NCBI GenBank assembly: GCA_947579605.1 | Contig: OX388313.1 | Span: forward strand, 26,849,214-26,913,213 | Direction: 5' to 3' | DNA length: 64,000 bases | Source of the DNA: Athripsodes cinereus | Lineage: Eukaryota > Arthropoda > Insecta > Trichoptera > Leptoceridae | In this document: positions 1 to 10,628 of the stretch, in pieces | Numbering within the stretch: position 1 is the first letter of the stretch | Layout of the letters: each line of letters opens with the position of its first letter | Translations under genes and position numbers: made by a program | The notes under the pieces: generated by a model | Database searches by the model: none | The model's input: the letters and a program-made list of their open reading frames with translations, nothing else | Told to the model about the DNA's origin: nothing

Positions 1-378
1 TTTTTTTAGCATAAAAAAAATCGAATTCATGTGGTGATTATTGGTTTCAAAATATGAGAAATTTTATCAAGACTCCACATTTTTCTATGAATTATTAGTC
101 ACGCGGTGCTTTTCGCACGTATGGAGATCACGCCAATGCTAGTTTTTCGTAGTAAGCAACACATCACATTATACATTTATGATATTATTATAATGAAATC
201 CACCACGATATATCGCAATTATTTACATAATTCATAATACACATAAATCATTCTTTAATATTATCAAAATGTGAGTCGAAACATAATAGGAATAGGCATA
301 GGCAACCCACAAACCTAATTATAATATGGTCTTAGAAGGAAATTTTAGTCATTTCGTTCATTAAATATCCTTAATTTA
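1..378. other. AT-rich spacer, nothing identified
   Basis: No repeat family seen elsewhere in the window and no reading frame of note could be recognised here before LINE-C begins. Confidence 0.5.
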
Positions 379-545
379 AAATTCCCTATGATTTGCGAAC
401 TCTGGAGAGTGTGGAGGTGTTCAAGACGAGGTTAAAAACCCTATTGTTCAGGAGGTGTTATGATTCTTGAATGGGCCCTTGCGGTGGTTTTTCCACAAAA
501 CGGCGCATCATAAATAAGTTTTCTAGTTATTATCATCATTATTAA
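379..545 (+). mobile_element. LINE-C 3' end (CR1/jockey-like), truncated
   Basis: One frame reads KIPYDLRTLESVEVFKTRLK, then TLLFRRCYDS and a stop at 468-470. The pattern (W)N-x-IPYDLR...VFK-x-RLK-x-LLF is the usual C-terminus of CR1/jockey-type LINE reverse transcriptases. A 3' untranslated stretch containing GGTGGTTTTTCCAC and ending in an ATTATTATCATC-like tail follows. Homologous copies lie at 21047 and 40754, where the upstream GPLLWN is also visible. Only the last 30 or so codons survive, so this is a dead 5'-truncated copy. FB-A follows at its A/T-rich tail. Clade assignment is inference. Confidence 0.7.
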
Positions 546-769
546 TTATTCACTGTGTCGGTGTTAAGGTAGTAGAATTCCATATCGAAAAAATAAAACA
601 GGTGTTTTATTCTACTAAAGATTATATTTTGTGAGAGAGACGTCTTTCGTCTTATGAGGACATTGTCAATCCATGTGAGGAGATTGACAATGTCCTCATA
701 AGACGAAAGACGTCTCTCTCACAAAATATAATCTTTAGTAGAATAAAACACCTGTTTTATTTTTTCGAT
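546..769 (+). mobile_element. FB-A fold-back element with perfect 88-bp arms
   Basis: The segment opens with the family end CACTGTGTCGGTGTT (551-565) and GTAGTAGAATTCCAT. It then folds: 584-671 is the exact reverse complement of 682-769, with a 10-base loop at 672-681. The arms include GACGTCTTTCGTCTTAT and ACATTGTCAATC. Related copies: half element at 2221, imperfect palindrome at 31360 (reverse), truncated copy at 63945. There is no coding capacity. The family end occurs on one side only, so this is not a simple two-ended MITE. A self-primed (snap-back) copy or an assembly fold-back could also give perfect arms. Confidence 0.75.
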
Positions 770-865
770 TATTAATTATTATTACTAAGAGAAGAGGTTT
801 TTTTTAACACAAATGATACAAATCACTCTACAAAGATCCGAGGCCTCTGTTATACAGTAAAGACG

Positions 866-1050
866 ATGGCTTTGGTCTGGCCATGTTTTGAGAATGTCAA
901 GTAATAGTAGTGATAGTTGGCCAAAAAAGCACCGAAATTACACCCGCAAGGATTCTAAAAGCCCGGAAATTCCTCTTTCACAATATACCGTTGCCATGAG
1001 AACGACATAAGAGCGCTAGGAATGTCGCGGATAGAGGTGACTGACATCTT
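866..1050 (+). mobile_element. LINE-A fragment, degenerate
   Basis: GGCCATGTTTTGAGAATG encodes GHVLRM, a motif found shortly before the end of RTE-like LINE proteins. About 90 bp later the DNA aligns with the better LINE-A copy at 11097 (CTCTTTCACAATA, ACGACAT-AGAGCGC, GGAATGTCGCGGA-AGAGGTGAC). Stops and frameshifts break the frame and the last part of the tail is missing. It abuts an S3 copy in the opposite direction. Confidence 0.6.
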
Positions 1051-1051
1051 C

Positions 1052-1180
1052 CATAAGTGGGGTTATCAGTGAACGACTAACAGTAAAGTATAAACATGCA
1101 AGTTGTCTTCTCTGTTTTGATACAAAAAATACATTCAGGATAGGTGGCATATCTCGTTGCTGAATCGAAGATGTAAAAAT
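1052..1180 (-). repeat. S3 repeat
   Basis: Read on the minus strand it carries the S3 landmarks in order: CATCTTCGATTCAGC, a CACC-ATCCTGAATGT-like block, GACAACTTGCATGTTTA, and the ACCCCACTTATGG tail region. About 125 bp, diverged. S3 has no recognisable tRNA promoter; its 3' end resembles the end of LINE-B. Confidence 0.65.
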
Positions 1181-1850
1181 GTTTTATTCATGATGTTTTG
1201 ACAATACTTGCCTTTTTCACGTCACTTGAAACTCACAAACAAAGAGGCAGATCTATTCTTAGCCGAGGACTCCACGGACCCTTTATTTGGCATTAATATA
1301 ATAATAAAAAACACATTATATTTTACAAATCTTTAAAATAAATAGGTATAAATTCATGTAGGCTAACCGTGTTTTAAAAAGTCAAAATACAATCGAATAC
1401 TGAATTTTATTGAAAAAAAAAATTGAAAGCCATTCACGCTATTGTGTTCAAAACGTTCAATAGAATTGATACGATTTCCACAAAAAGGTTATATTTCATG
1501 CTGACGCCACGAATTGAGAAACACTTTTAATTCATTCATATTTTAATATAATATAGTTCATGCCAAACACATAGGTAGTATAACAATTTATAAAAAAAAA
1601 CTACTTTGAGAAACTCAGCTTAGCACCGTTAAAACACAAAAAAGTCAGAAAAGAAGGAAAAGACAATTTTAAAAATAAATTATATCCTTTCGGCAGGGGT
1701 GGCAAAGAGATAAAGCTTTTGTTTTGAGTCACGAGATAACGGGATCGATTCACGTAATTTCGAAAAAAAAAATTCTCTTGAATCTGGATCATACATGCAC
1801 GCATATATGTGTAAGTCGATTGTATGTATATGTGTATCGTCACCCTTTTA
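1181..1850. other. Unassigned AT-rich DNA
   Basis: No family match or convincing frame. It includes oligo-A runs such as 1414-1422 and low-complexity ATAATA near 1296. Confidence 0.4.
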
Positions 1851-1920
1851 CCCTGTGGTGTTCCCGGTAAATATGTAGAGTGGTTTCTCACTCTTTCATT
1901 TTAGTTTTCGAGTGCCCCGT
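1851..1920 (+). repeat. I-module, solo copy
   Basis: Matches a 70-bp block found five times in the window: TTCCCGGTAAA, then GG-TCTC-CACT, then TTTTCGAGTG. At 7479, 42540 and 49640 the same block precedes an S3 repeat, which suggests it is the 5' part of a longer element. Here the S3 part is absent. Confidence 0.5.
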
Positions 1921-2220
1921 AAGAAGCATTTTAACATCTTCAGTTCAACGATGAATTCAATTCAACTTTGTTTGAATTAAGAATCGTTCATATTACGTAA
2001 TTGTACATAAAAATGCGACGATGGAATCAACAAACGAGCTTTAACCGGGTGTTTTTTTTTTCACTTTTCGCACTATGCGCAACGCATGTTTAATTCATGC
2101 AATGGATTAAGAAAATATAGATTCGTGAAAAGTATCCATAATATCTTGAAATTAACAAAAAAGACGAATATTCCACTTTTTTCTTTAATTTTAAGACAAT
2201 GTTAAAGGCTAGTAAATATT

Positions 2221-2343
2221 ATTCGCTGTGTCGGTGTTTAGAAAATAGGATTCCATAATGAAATGAAAAAACAAATGATTTTTCCACTTAATGTTTTTTA
2301 TTGAGAGTAACATCTTTCATCTTACAAGGACATTGTCAATCTT
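2221..2343 (+). mobile_element. FB-A half element (one arm only)
   Basis: Starts with the FB-A end (GCTGTGTCGGTGTTTAG), continues through ATTCCATAATG and ACATCTTTCATCTTAC, and stops at CATTGTCAATC. That is the position where the 546 copy reaches its loop. The second arm is absent and the arm is diverged from the 546 copy, so this is an older insertion. Confidence 0.65.
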
Positions 2344-2937
2344 AATAATTAAAAAAAATCATTCGAAAGCGTAGAAAATATACACTGTTATTTTTCAATA
2401 TGTTTTTTCGTAATGTAAACACTAAACTCCTTGAGCAGTTGATTACTTTATTAAATTAGTTTACTCGTGAGAAGTGGCATGATAATATAAAGAGAAATTA
2501 ATCATAATATTTACATCAAACTGGCATATTAAACTTCTAAATATTTTATTATAAACAATTACATACATACATTCACATAGTTGAGATTAAAATTTCCAGG
2601 TAAAAAACATTACGTAACCAAATGAGTATTAATGTTATTATTGCAAGGGCGATGAACCTTTTCAAGGAAATTTGTATAACAGCATAGAGCATATTGTATA
2701 GCACGTCATGTCATTAATTATAAAAATAATATACAACATATTGAATAATAGCATACATTATAACAAATTTGTAGCACATATTATTATGAATATTTAATAG
2801 CAAACATAGTATTAAATTATGAATACGTTAATCAATACAAATTGTATTCAATATGGAGCGAATCAATCAAGTTACACTATTTTTTATTATTTCATTTTTT
2901 TTAAAGAAGATTGGCACGTGGAAACACTTTAAAAACC
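2344..2937. other. Unassigned AT-rich DNA
   Basis: Dense in ATAATA/TTATTA strings (2690-2860). No coding signal or family match. Confidence 0.4.
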
Positions 2938-3034
2938 AACACCGTCATGGATTATCCCACAAGTGGGACCATTTTGAAATTAAAAGTGGACTAGGCAGCT
3001 GTAGCTGCATTCCATAATAAAGACATACATACAT
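2938..3034 (-). repeat. S3 repeat, partial
   Basis: CACCGTCATGG-TTATCCCACAAGTGGGA matches the reverse complement of the S3 tail. After a short insertion, AGCTGCATTCCATAATAAAGACAT matches the S3 middle. The 5' half is missing. Confidence 0.5.
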
Positions 3035-5034
3035 GGCTCGAATTTCCCATGCCATAAAAATAATACGTTTGAGATGGTATGTAGTATTGAGACACTACAT
3101 ATATAATATTTGTAAAAGACATTTTTTATTTCTAATTCGGCAATGATGACGTACGGCACTCATTCCGCTTTATTTTTCTGGCACAACAAGGATGATTTTT
3201 AGTTTTAGAAAGACATAAATATATTGTATATGCGATACCGATACAGCTGGGTGAACTTAAGATGTAAAAACTAAGTAATTATTAATAATGTTAACAGCAA
3301 GGATGTTTGGGGATATATCGAAATAATTTTAACTAAGCACAAATACATTATAAATAAGAATTTCCTGCTAAAAATTACCCAATATACGAGGGTTTCCGTA
3401 TATAATTTAAATTATTTAAAAATATCATCTCAGGTCGTTGGTTTTAAAAATAAAATAACACAATTTCATTTTTATTCTGACAAACGGAAAACTAACTTCT
3501 GAAAACTGAAAAACCATTTTTGGCAAAGCTTCAAATCTTTCAGCTACCTAAAAACTGTTTTTTACTTATGCTTTTGAAATTATTGTTGCGTATTTATATA
3601 CTACTGAAGCTCAATAAACTTCATTTTCAAAAGCACCACAAAAAAGTAGTGAAAAAAAGGATGAAATATTGCCACAAATATTGACGAACATGTTTCACGT
3701 AGCGTAAAAATTATAAACACTGATGTGTTTTCCTCCGAAATTGCATCGGCTAAAAGCTGTAATGGTCTCAGTGTGTATAAAGCTTTTTGTCCCGTGTAAT
3801 TCAAGTTGAACAAAAAATCTAAATTTCGAAAACTTATCAATTTCAACAAAATTTATAAATTCATTATTTATTGTACAATTGTTGTTATCAATGTACAGTA
3901 AAGAATAAATAAATAAAAAAAAATACACTGATAAAAAATTATTTAAAAAAAAATAAGTTCAAATTAAATACAATCAATATAAAAATGGCAAGTTTATGTA
4001 GGTATATGTATTTACTTAACAGTTTATTTATTAACTTTTTACAGAATACACAGGTTTTAAAAGTATTGAAGTTTTATGGTTGAGAGAATTTCTACTACTT
4101 CAAAAAAGAGTCCGAACTATCAAAATTACACTGTACTTAAAATATTAAATTGCCATTATATAAAAAAGTATTTACAATGATGTCTTATCGATAATATTTT
4201 AATGTTCTGTTTTTTTTTAGTCTTTTTGTGCCATAATGCGAAGGTCATCGTACTGGACTGTTTTTGTACTGATTTTAATATTCTTAATTTTTTACATCAT
4301 TTGAAGAGCAGAATGCATAAAGTGAATATGAATAATAATAAATGTAAAAACGGCGCAATTCTGGACTACGGCAACTTTCTACATAGTATGCCTACTGATG
4401 GATGACCGCTGAAGTCTTGAATACCAAAATCTAGGCAACAACAAGGCGATATTTGTCGCCACCTATTGTAGTGGAAAGATTGAAACCGAAGACGGAAACG
4501 AACGAATGCACAATGCCATGGATTCTAGAATTATTTTTTGATTTACATCAAAATGTTTTTTTTTTTACGAAAAAATGGATAGCAAATGATAAGTGAATGT
4601 TTTAAAAATAATCGTTTTTAGACTTTCATTAAAATAATGTCTTATTAAAGAATATATTTTGTGAATTGCAGCACAAATTCTTAAAGATTTAAAAATAGGA
4701 TAATTAATTGAAAACAATTTGGTTATATTAAAAATAATCCCACTATGTATATATGTTTGGTACGTTGTCGTTGCATTAACCCTTGGTGGTTTAACCAGTT
4801 TAACATTACTAAACAAAGTGGCAAATTAAGATGAAGACTTTCGTTTTTAATAACTTATAATTCTGGATGTTTATTTATTAAGATTCCGATATTAATATTG
4901 AATCATGACAGACTGAAAATATTATGCTTCTTTCCGAAAATTTTAATCCACGCAAAATATTTTAGATTTTTTTACAATAAATTTAATTAATATATAATAA
5001 ATGTTTAGAATATTTACTATTTTTTTTATTGTTT
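3035..5034. other. Unassigned 2-kb stretch
   Basis: No gene or named family. At 3890-3922 an AATGTACAGTAAAG stretch followed by AATAAATAAATAAA looks like the A-rich tail of a plus-strand retroposon of unknown family. Short frames in 3600-3930 and 4202-4405 have no recognisable motif and AT-driven composition. Confidence 0.4.
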
Positions 5035-5272
5035 AACCGGATTTGGGTACAGATGACAAAACCAATCAGAAACCTCGATTGGAGAACCAAGATGGTTGCT
5101 TCTAAGGTTTGCATAAAGAGTCTCTGGATTGGCGGACCTTACATCGTGACAGTGAGAATGGTGGAATTGGTGAACGTTGTCCATGGACACCGAAAGTGAT
5201 CACTTAAGCCAGCCTTGAGCCAATTCGTAAGCATTGGGACACCTTTCTCACTTCTTCCGAATATATAATATT
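5035..5272 (+). repeat. Possible dispersed repeat with TGTCCATGGACACC core
   Basis: This patch is more GC-rich than its surroundings. It carries GGTGAACGTTGTCCATGGACACC, then GTGATCAC, then GTAAGCATTGGGACACCTTTC. From memory this order resembles a repeat common in moth intergenic DNA, but no second copy occurs here and I cannot search for one. No coding frame. Confidence 0.35.
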
Positions 5273-5275
5273 TTG

Positions 5276-6910
5276 ACTCGGACACTTTATGAATAAGAAA
5301 CTGCCTTTACTAATTATGTACGCTAAAAATATTATTTGTACGTATTATATTCGTAAAACCTTGAGACATACACATTAACAAATATCTCAATATTGCAAGT
5401 TCAATGATACTTCTCGGACCAAATAGCGTGACACTGGCTAGTACACATTTACACTAGGCTAATTGAGAAAATAAACAGCAAAGTAAAGCGCCTAGGCCAA
5501 GCTACACTCGCCTTGGCAAATTTCTCGAAGACAGCTATAAATTGTGTCAATTCAAACAGTCAATTTCCCTTTCCTTGGCAGTTATCAGGTTTTAATCATG
5601 GCCGAACCAAGTTTTCTATGACTAAATTCAAATTTCATATCTATTATATGTATTGCCGGACACTTTTCAATGGCGGCGTCCACACAGCTGGATGGGAACG
5701 TCAATCATCAATCATCAAGCAAATATCTTAAAATTATATAATTGTATCATTTTCAAAACCAAAACATAGCCACAGTATATATTTGTTTGAAAGAACTTGC
5801 ACACTACATGTTACAACCCCAGTATGCTCGCAATAAGCAAAATGCAATGCAAGAAGTCCCATAGAGGAAATAATATATGTCCGGTAACACGCACATATGT
5901 AAATACATAACATTCATGACGCTTCTTCTGATATGGACATTCAAAAGAAGTCATGTCGTTTATTTTCCAACTAACGAACAAGTTGCAATCTGGTTAGAAT
6001 CTTCATAAAAAGTCGTTTTTCACAATAAATCTACAACACATTAATAACATTTATCTATTTTTTGCAGCTTTGTAAAAAAATAGTATTTATCTCACAACAA
6101 CTGCGTCTAATATTTCATAATGCTGTCACTGGGGCCAAACTGAGGACTGTCCACCTGGTAAAAGATTATATTAATTATGTTTATTTTTTTATTTATTTGT
6201 CTATTTAAGTTATAAAGAAAGTGTGACAGATGATTTTTACCACATTTCAGTCTATGAACATTGCCAAAATTTTGCACGTGTAAAAAACACTGAATATTAA
6301 TCAAATATTATGAGAGAAAGTATGAATTAAATTGCTCATTAAAGCTTCTCTAAAAGATATATTACATACATAAAAAGTTCAATGATTTCTTGAAATTTTT
6401 GAGAGCTGTTGTTACTGTGTAAATAAAACTCAAACAAGATACACACTTTTCCATTAAATAAAAGATTTAGTCGTGGTTTGGAGAAACCAAAGATCATGAA
6501 AACAGTAGCAATGGACACTAGGAATCTCTGGAGAAAACACTTAAATAGAATGGCTTCCCGAACCACTAAAGATAAGAAAAAGAAAATGTATCTATGAAAG
6601 CCATCCAAATTAAAGTCTGCTATATAGATGGAGGATAAATATAGAACTTTTGTCAGCCCTAAGAGTCACCAACCTGAAGTGAAGCAAAGCTGATAGTATA
6701 GTCAGAATTGGTGGCTTTAGGCACACTAAAAATAAGATTTAGAAATGGCAAACTAGTACGGAAAAATAGAAGTGTCGGGAGGTCGTAAAAAAGATGGTCT
6801 AATAGTTTTAACTCATTCACTTGCAGTCCACTTATCTATAAGATGAACTTGTCATTTACATAATTATGCACTACAAAGACATTATACAAAAAAGGGTGTG
6901 CACTTCCTTG
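5276..6910. other. Unassigned AT-rich DNA
   Basis: No repeat of the window's families and no credible exon. Short frames at 5513-5731, 6107-6304 and 6339-6608 carry no motif. Confidence 0.4.
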
Positions 6911-6916
6911 AAAAAA

Positions 6917-7060
6917 CGTGCCACCTGTAATAGTAATTAGTAGAGAGCTGTCCCTTTCTTCTAACACATGGTTATACTATAATATATATCTACAATAGTT
7001 ATGATGTACCGGCAATATGTAAGAAAGGGACATCTCACTACCAGTTGCTTTTTTACGTGG
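6917..7060. mobile_element. FB-E, short fold-back (MITE-like)
   Basis: The left arm (6917-6960) ends in GTAGAGAGCTGTCCCTTTCTT. The right arm (7021-7060) is AAGAAAGGGACATCTCACTACCAG followed by TTTTTTACGTGG, roughly its reverse complement. The strongest pairing is the inner GTCCCTTTCTT. The 60-bp middle is AT-rich and there is no reading frame. No target-site duplication could be fixed by eye. Confidence 0.5.
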
Positions 7061-7478
7061 TTAGCTTAATTCTTTCATAGGAATACAGAGCAGGATACCT
7101 CCAACACTGCTAGTATATTTTCCTTGTATTTGTGTAGTGCGAAGTCTTGGTTTTATCAAATGTCTTTGATGTACAATAATTATGTTATTTGTTTTAAGCA
7201 TAACAACGCCAAGACACGCGTTAACCTTGAAAACACACATTTTAAATAGATGAGTGTATAGTAGGTGTATTATTTAACATTTATAGTACAGGTTATATTA
7301 TTTGAGAGATATATTTTTAGCAACATACATAATACATGCCGCCTGTATTTTTAAGAGGTTGGCAACCTGACACGTTCAAGATAACATCTTTTATTCAAAT
7401 ATAAACAATGTTTGCAGAGCAAAACAATGAGACTAAAGAAATTAAATAGTATTTATATAAATACCTATTAACAGATAA

Positions 7479-7752
7479 TGTTCCGAGGAGCACCCGGTAA
7501 AGAATTGGTCTCCCACTTTTTTTCATAAGTTTTCGAACGATTTATGTAGAAGGCAGGTATTCAAAAATTAAAGCAAGTAAAAAAGGCAGATATGAAGATA
7601 TTTTACATCTTAAATTCGGCGATAAAGTTGGCCACCCATCCTAAATGTCAAATTGTTTGTTGGAACGGAGAACACAGTTGGTATGTTTATTGCGTGCAGC
7701 AGGTCTGCTGGTTTCTCTGCTTGTGACATATGCTGTGAAAGTGTAGTAGTAG
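7479..7752 (+). repeat. I-module + S3 composite repeat
   Basis: The I-module (7479-7560: GTTCCGAGGAGCACCCGGTA, GTCTCCCACTTT, GTTTTCGAACG) is followed after about 40 bp by a near full-length S3 (7605-7752: CATCTTAAATTCGGCG, GGCCACCCATCCTAAATGTC, GTTTATTGCGTGCAGC, GTCTGCTGG, TGTGACATATGCTGTGA). The same order recurs at 42530 and 49640, so the two parts probably form one element of about 280 bp. A GTAGTAGTAGG tail closes it. Confidence 0.6.
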
Positions 7753-7782
7753 GAATCACGAACGTTAAGATATTGTCAAAAA

Positions 7783-7912
7783 TATTCGGGCTAAAAATCT
7801 TCTGCACGAAACTTAGAATATTGGCGGAAGGATTCGGGCAAAAGCTTCTGCTAGAAGATTATATATTGGCAGAATGCATCGGGCTACAAAAACTTGGGCT
7901 TGAAAGTTCACG
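7783..7912 (+). repeat. Short minisatellite, about 47-bp unit
   Basis: Units start at 7784 (ATTCGGGCTAAAAATCTTCTGC), 7832 (ATTCGGGCAAAAGCTTCTGC) and about 7878 (ATCGGGCTACAAAAACTT). Spacing is 48 then about 45 bases, both multiples of three. The plus-strand frame stays open across them (FGLKIFCTKLRILAEG, FGQKLLLEDYILAEC, IGLQKLGLESSRLAVI). The frame is only about 100 codons and matches nothing I know. Confidence 0.5.
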
Positions 7913-7955
7913 ACTTGCCGTAATCAGTGATTCTTTCGCTGAAATATTCTTTTGA

Positions 7956-8554
7956 AACGAAGATTTCATATAATCATTTTAATAAAACAATAACATGAGA
8001 TAAAGTACTTTTTCACACGCAAAAACGTTCAAACTTTTGTTAAACGGGAATTTTGTAAAAAAAACCTGTATAACTGTAATTCTCGTTAAAGAGCTTTTCG
8101 TATTTACTGGATGTTTCCATTTGAAAAGTCAAATCTCCTCAATCTGATTCAAGAGCTTTTCCAAGAATCGGTAAGTAAATATACAAGATCAACTTCGTAA
8201 GCATTTTTTTTAGAATCTTGTGATGCCTATTAAATAACTAGTTTGTTTTAATTCCCCTGAATATAGCAATCATTTATGCGATAAGCAAATTAAAGGATTT
8301 GTGAATGATAAACGTAAAAACCTATAAAAAAATATTGAAATTTAAATAAAATATCAAGAATTATTAACTTTTGTCATTCAATGTATAATATTGCTTTGGG
8401 ATATTTCGGATATTTACGACGTAAATTATTACTTTCGGATAAATAGGAGTCTCCCTACTTCTGGTGATAATTACATTACCCAGCACTCTTATTCCAACTG
8501 AAAAGGGATTCATTTGACGATGTTTTTAAAGAACACCAATCACTCAAACTCCTC
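7956..8554. other. Unassigned AT-rich DNA
   Basis: Nothing recognised; no frame or repeat match. Confidence 0.4.
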
Positions 8555-8735
8555 CTTAGTCCAAGATTTTAGGAATTCAACAGAGAGGTTCCAAATTCAA
8601 ATCCTCTTATTAAGCATATTCTTTGCATTTATGACATAAGCACATATCTTTCTGTGGGAGCTTTTAAAAGTGTATTTGGGTTGATAGAAATGTCTAGCGG
8701 TGGCGTGAAAACCCGGGCGTTACCTGTGGTTTCCT
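8555..8735 (+). mobile_element. SINE-T copy, degenerate
   Basis: AGAGAGGTTCCAAATTCAAATCCTCTTA corresponds to the B-box part of the clearer SINE-T copy at 32650 (GAGAGGTCCCCGATTCAATTCC). The following blocks (AGCACATATCTTTCTG) keep the same order and spacing. The A-box region is not clear. Confidence 0.4.
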
Positions 8736-8855
8736 AGCTTCAAATATTTTTTTTAATATTGAACTTCATTCAGTTATCGATCCAATTATTATTAATTTTC
8801 ACGCGCACTGTATGAATGAATTCGATGTGATGTCGTCGGAAGCATCAAAAACATC

Positions 8856-9356
8856 TTGCTACATGCTACAGAGCTATGTTACATTAATATTGTTTCACTG
8901 CAGGCATTGTTTCTTATGAGACTTGTTTCTGTGCCTCAATCAGAGCATTTTAGCGTAAAGTTTAACTGGCGCTCTCCCTTTATACGATTTATTACTTACG
9001 GTAGAGGTAGACACCTACATGCAATTTTTTGTGGAAAAATAAGCATGACTTATCACTATATACTTTTAAATCCTCTGTTTACAATGTAATGAATATTGTT
9101 GATTGACATATAATGATTATCTCACTTAAATTTATTTTACTATATTTGTATGACTATAAATCCTCTATTTACAATGACTTATTTGAACATTTTTGATTGA
9201 CTTATAATAATTATCTCACATACACTACTTATTTTACCTGTAATACTGTTCCTGATATGACACATTTATTGTGTAGTTTTTTTTCTGTTTTTAATATGAT
9301 TGTTAACATGTCAAAGGCTAACGCCGTAGATATATGAAAATAAATAAAATAAATAT
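8856..9356 (+). mobile_element. Retroposon 3' end, family H, with 2x90-bp repeat
   Basis: The segment ends with AACATGTCAAAGGCTAACGCC and an (AAAT)n-type tail at 9340-9356. The same end is found at 42231-42336 (AACATGTAAATGGCTCACGCC then AAATAAATAAAT). Just upstream, 9068-9157 and 9158-9247 are a diverged direct repeat with a 90-base period starting AAATCCTCT-TTTACAATG. The frame from 8856 to 9089 might be a LINE C-terminus, but I do not recognise a motif. The limits are approximate. Confidence 0.45.
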
Positions 9357-9377
9357 TCTAACGATATGTTATGAACA

Positions 9378-9445
9378 CGCCAGCATTCATTCGACAACCG
9401 AAGTTAAGCATCGTTGGAGACGCTCTACTCTTAGATGGGTGTTAT
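9378..9445 (+). pseudogene. 5S rRNA-like fragment
   Basis: ACCGAAGTTAAGCATCGTTGG followed by ACTCTTAGATGGGTG matches the middle to 3' part of eukaryotic 5S rRNA (known form CACCGAAGTTAAGCAGCGTCG ... AGTACTTAGATGGGTG). This part holds the internal Pol III promoter (A box and C box). Both the order and the gap between the blocks agree with 5S. The 5' third and the 3' arm are not recognisable, so it is a pseudogene or the head of a 5S-derived SINE. It follows the family H tail by about 20 bp. Confidence 0.7.
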
Positions 9446-10460
9446 CTAGATTCATCTACTAAAGAAAATATATATTTTTGTCAGAAAATCAATATTTAAA
9501 CAGCAGAATCCTCGTAAAAAAGAATATTTATTATTAAGTTCTAGAACTTCTGTTTAAGAAAGAACCAATACATACATAAAATTAAATGTTAAACATCCAA
9601 AACCAATCTGAAACCCAAGTTAAGTTATTCATGTGTAAAAAATTCAGATATTACCTAAATTTTCAGTATAACAGTTTAATTTTATCCAAGAATATTTGTA
9701 TCCCAAGAGCACAATGATTTGAATGTGATTTTGGTAAATTCTATACGATATTTTTTTCAGAAATTTGCTATTTTGGAATGAATAAACTATTCATACCGAG
9801 ATAAATGATATGAAAAAAGTTTTCGCACACTGTTGAAAGAAAAAAGAACCCAACCAATTCAATAGATATATTTAAATGGTAATAAGGACAACGCAGAAAA
9901 TTATTTTGTAAAAATATACGAAAAATATATCAACACATTATTTACCAACATTTTTGTGTATAAATATATAAAATTATGCTTTTTAAGTTCTTTTTTATTT
10001 GGTTTGAGACAATGTACCTACCCTAAAATAACCGAATCGGTTAGGGCAAAAACTACTCGGTGTTCTCGGTAGTAGAATACCAATTTTTTTAATTGCAATT
10101 TTTTTTTTGCTGAATAACCATTAAATTTTAAACGTCATTAAAAAAACAATTCCTTCTGATTTTGATGTCATCTTCACAGTTTTCGACAGTTAATTATGAT
10201 ATCTATGTTTAATACAATGGATAAATAGTAGTGTGCTGTCCAACAACAAGAATAAACCAGGTAATACGTATCATAATTCAAATTCAATGTAATTTTTTCA
10301 TGAACAAGATAATTGAACAAAAGAAATTAACCCATGCTTTGTAATACATGAAATACACAACACTTGCATAATATGTGGATGCTTCACAACAACCATTGTT
10401 AGATTTATTCAAAACAGAACATAAATGATCTCTTTATCTATGTTATTTTTACAATTAACT
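9446..10460. other. Unassigned AT-rich DNA
   Basis: At 10050-10085 GGTGTTCTCGGTAGTAGAATA weakly resembles the FB-A end, but neighbouring sequence does not follow the family. Otherwise nothing identified. Confidence 0.35.
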
Positions 10461-10628
10461 TTTTTTTTTCAACAAGATATATCTGGGTTTTTGTTATAAA
10501 CCCAAATACAACCTTATACACCTTTCACATTAATCTAAAAGCTTGTGTCGTGAAAGGGGAGCTTGCCGGCACCTGGGATCGAACCACGGACCTCATGTGC
10601 ACGAGGCAGAGACTTTACTTCCAGTTGT
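10461..10628 (-). mobile_element. SINE-2 (tRNA-derived)
   Basis: Read on the minus strand: a GTGG-TTCGATCCCAGGTGCCGG block with a canonical Pol III B box (GGTTCGATCCC), then GCTCCCCTTTCACGACACAAG, AGGTGTATAAGGTTGTATTTGG, GGGTTTATAAC and CCCAGATATATC, ending in oligo-A (oligo-T at 10461-10471 on the plus strand). It is nearly full length. Related copies: 33591, 38160, 40640, 43196 and 48410. Confidence 0.75.

Noticed and set aside
10050..10085. Weak match to the FB-A end (GGTGTTCTCGGTAGTAGAAT)
   Set aside because: About 20 aligned bases with several differences and no following FB-A sequence.
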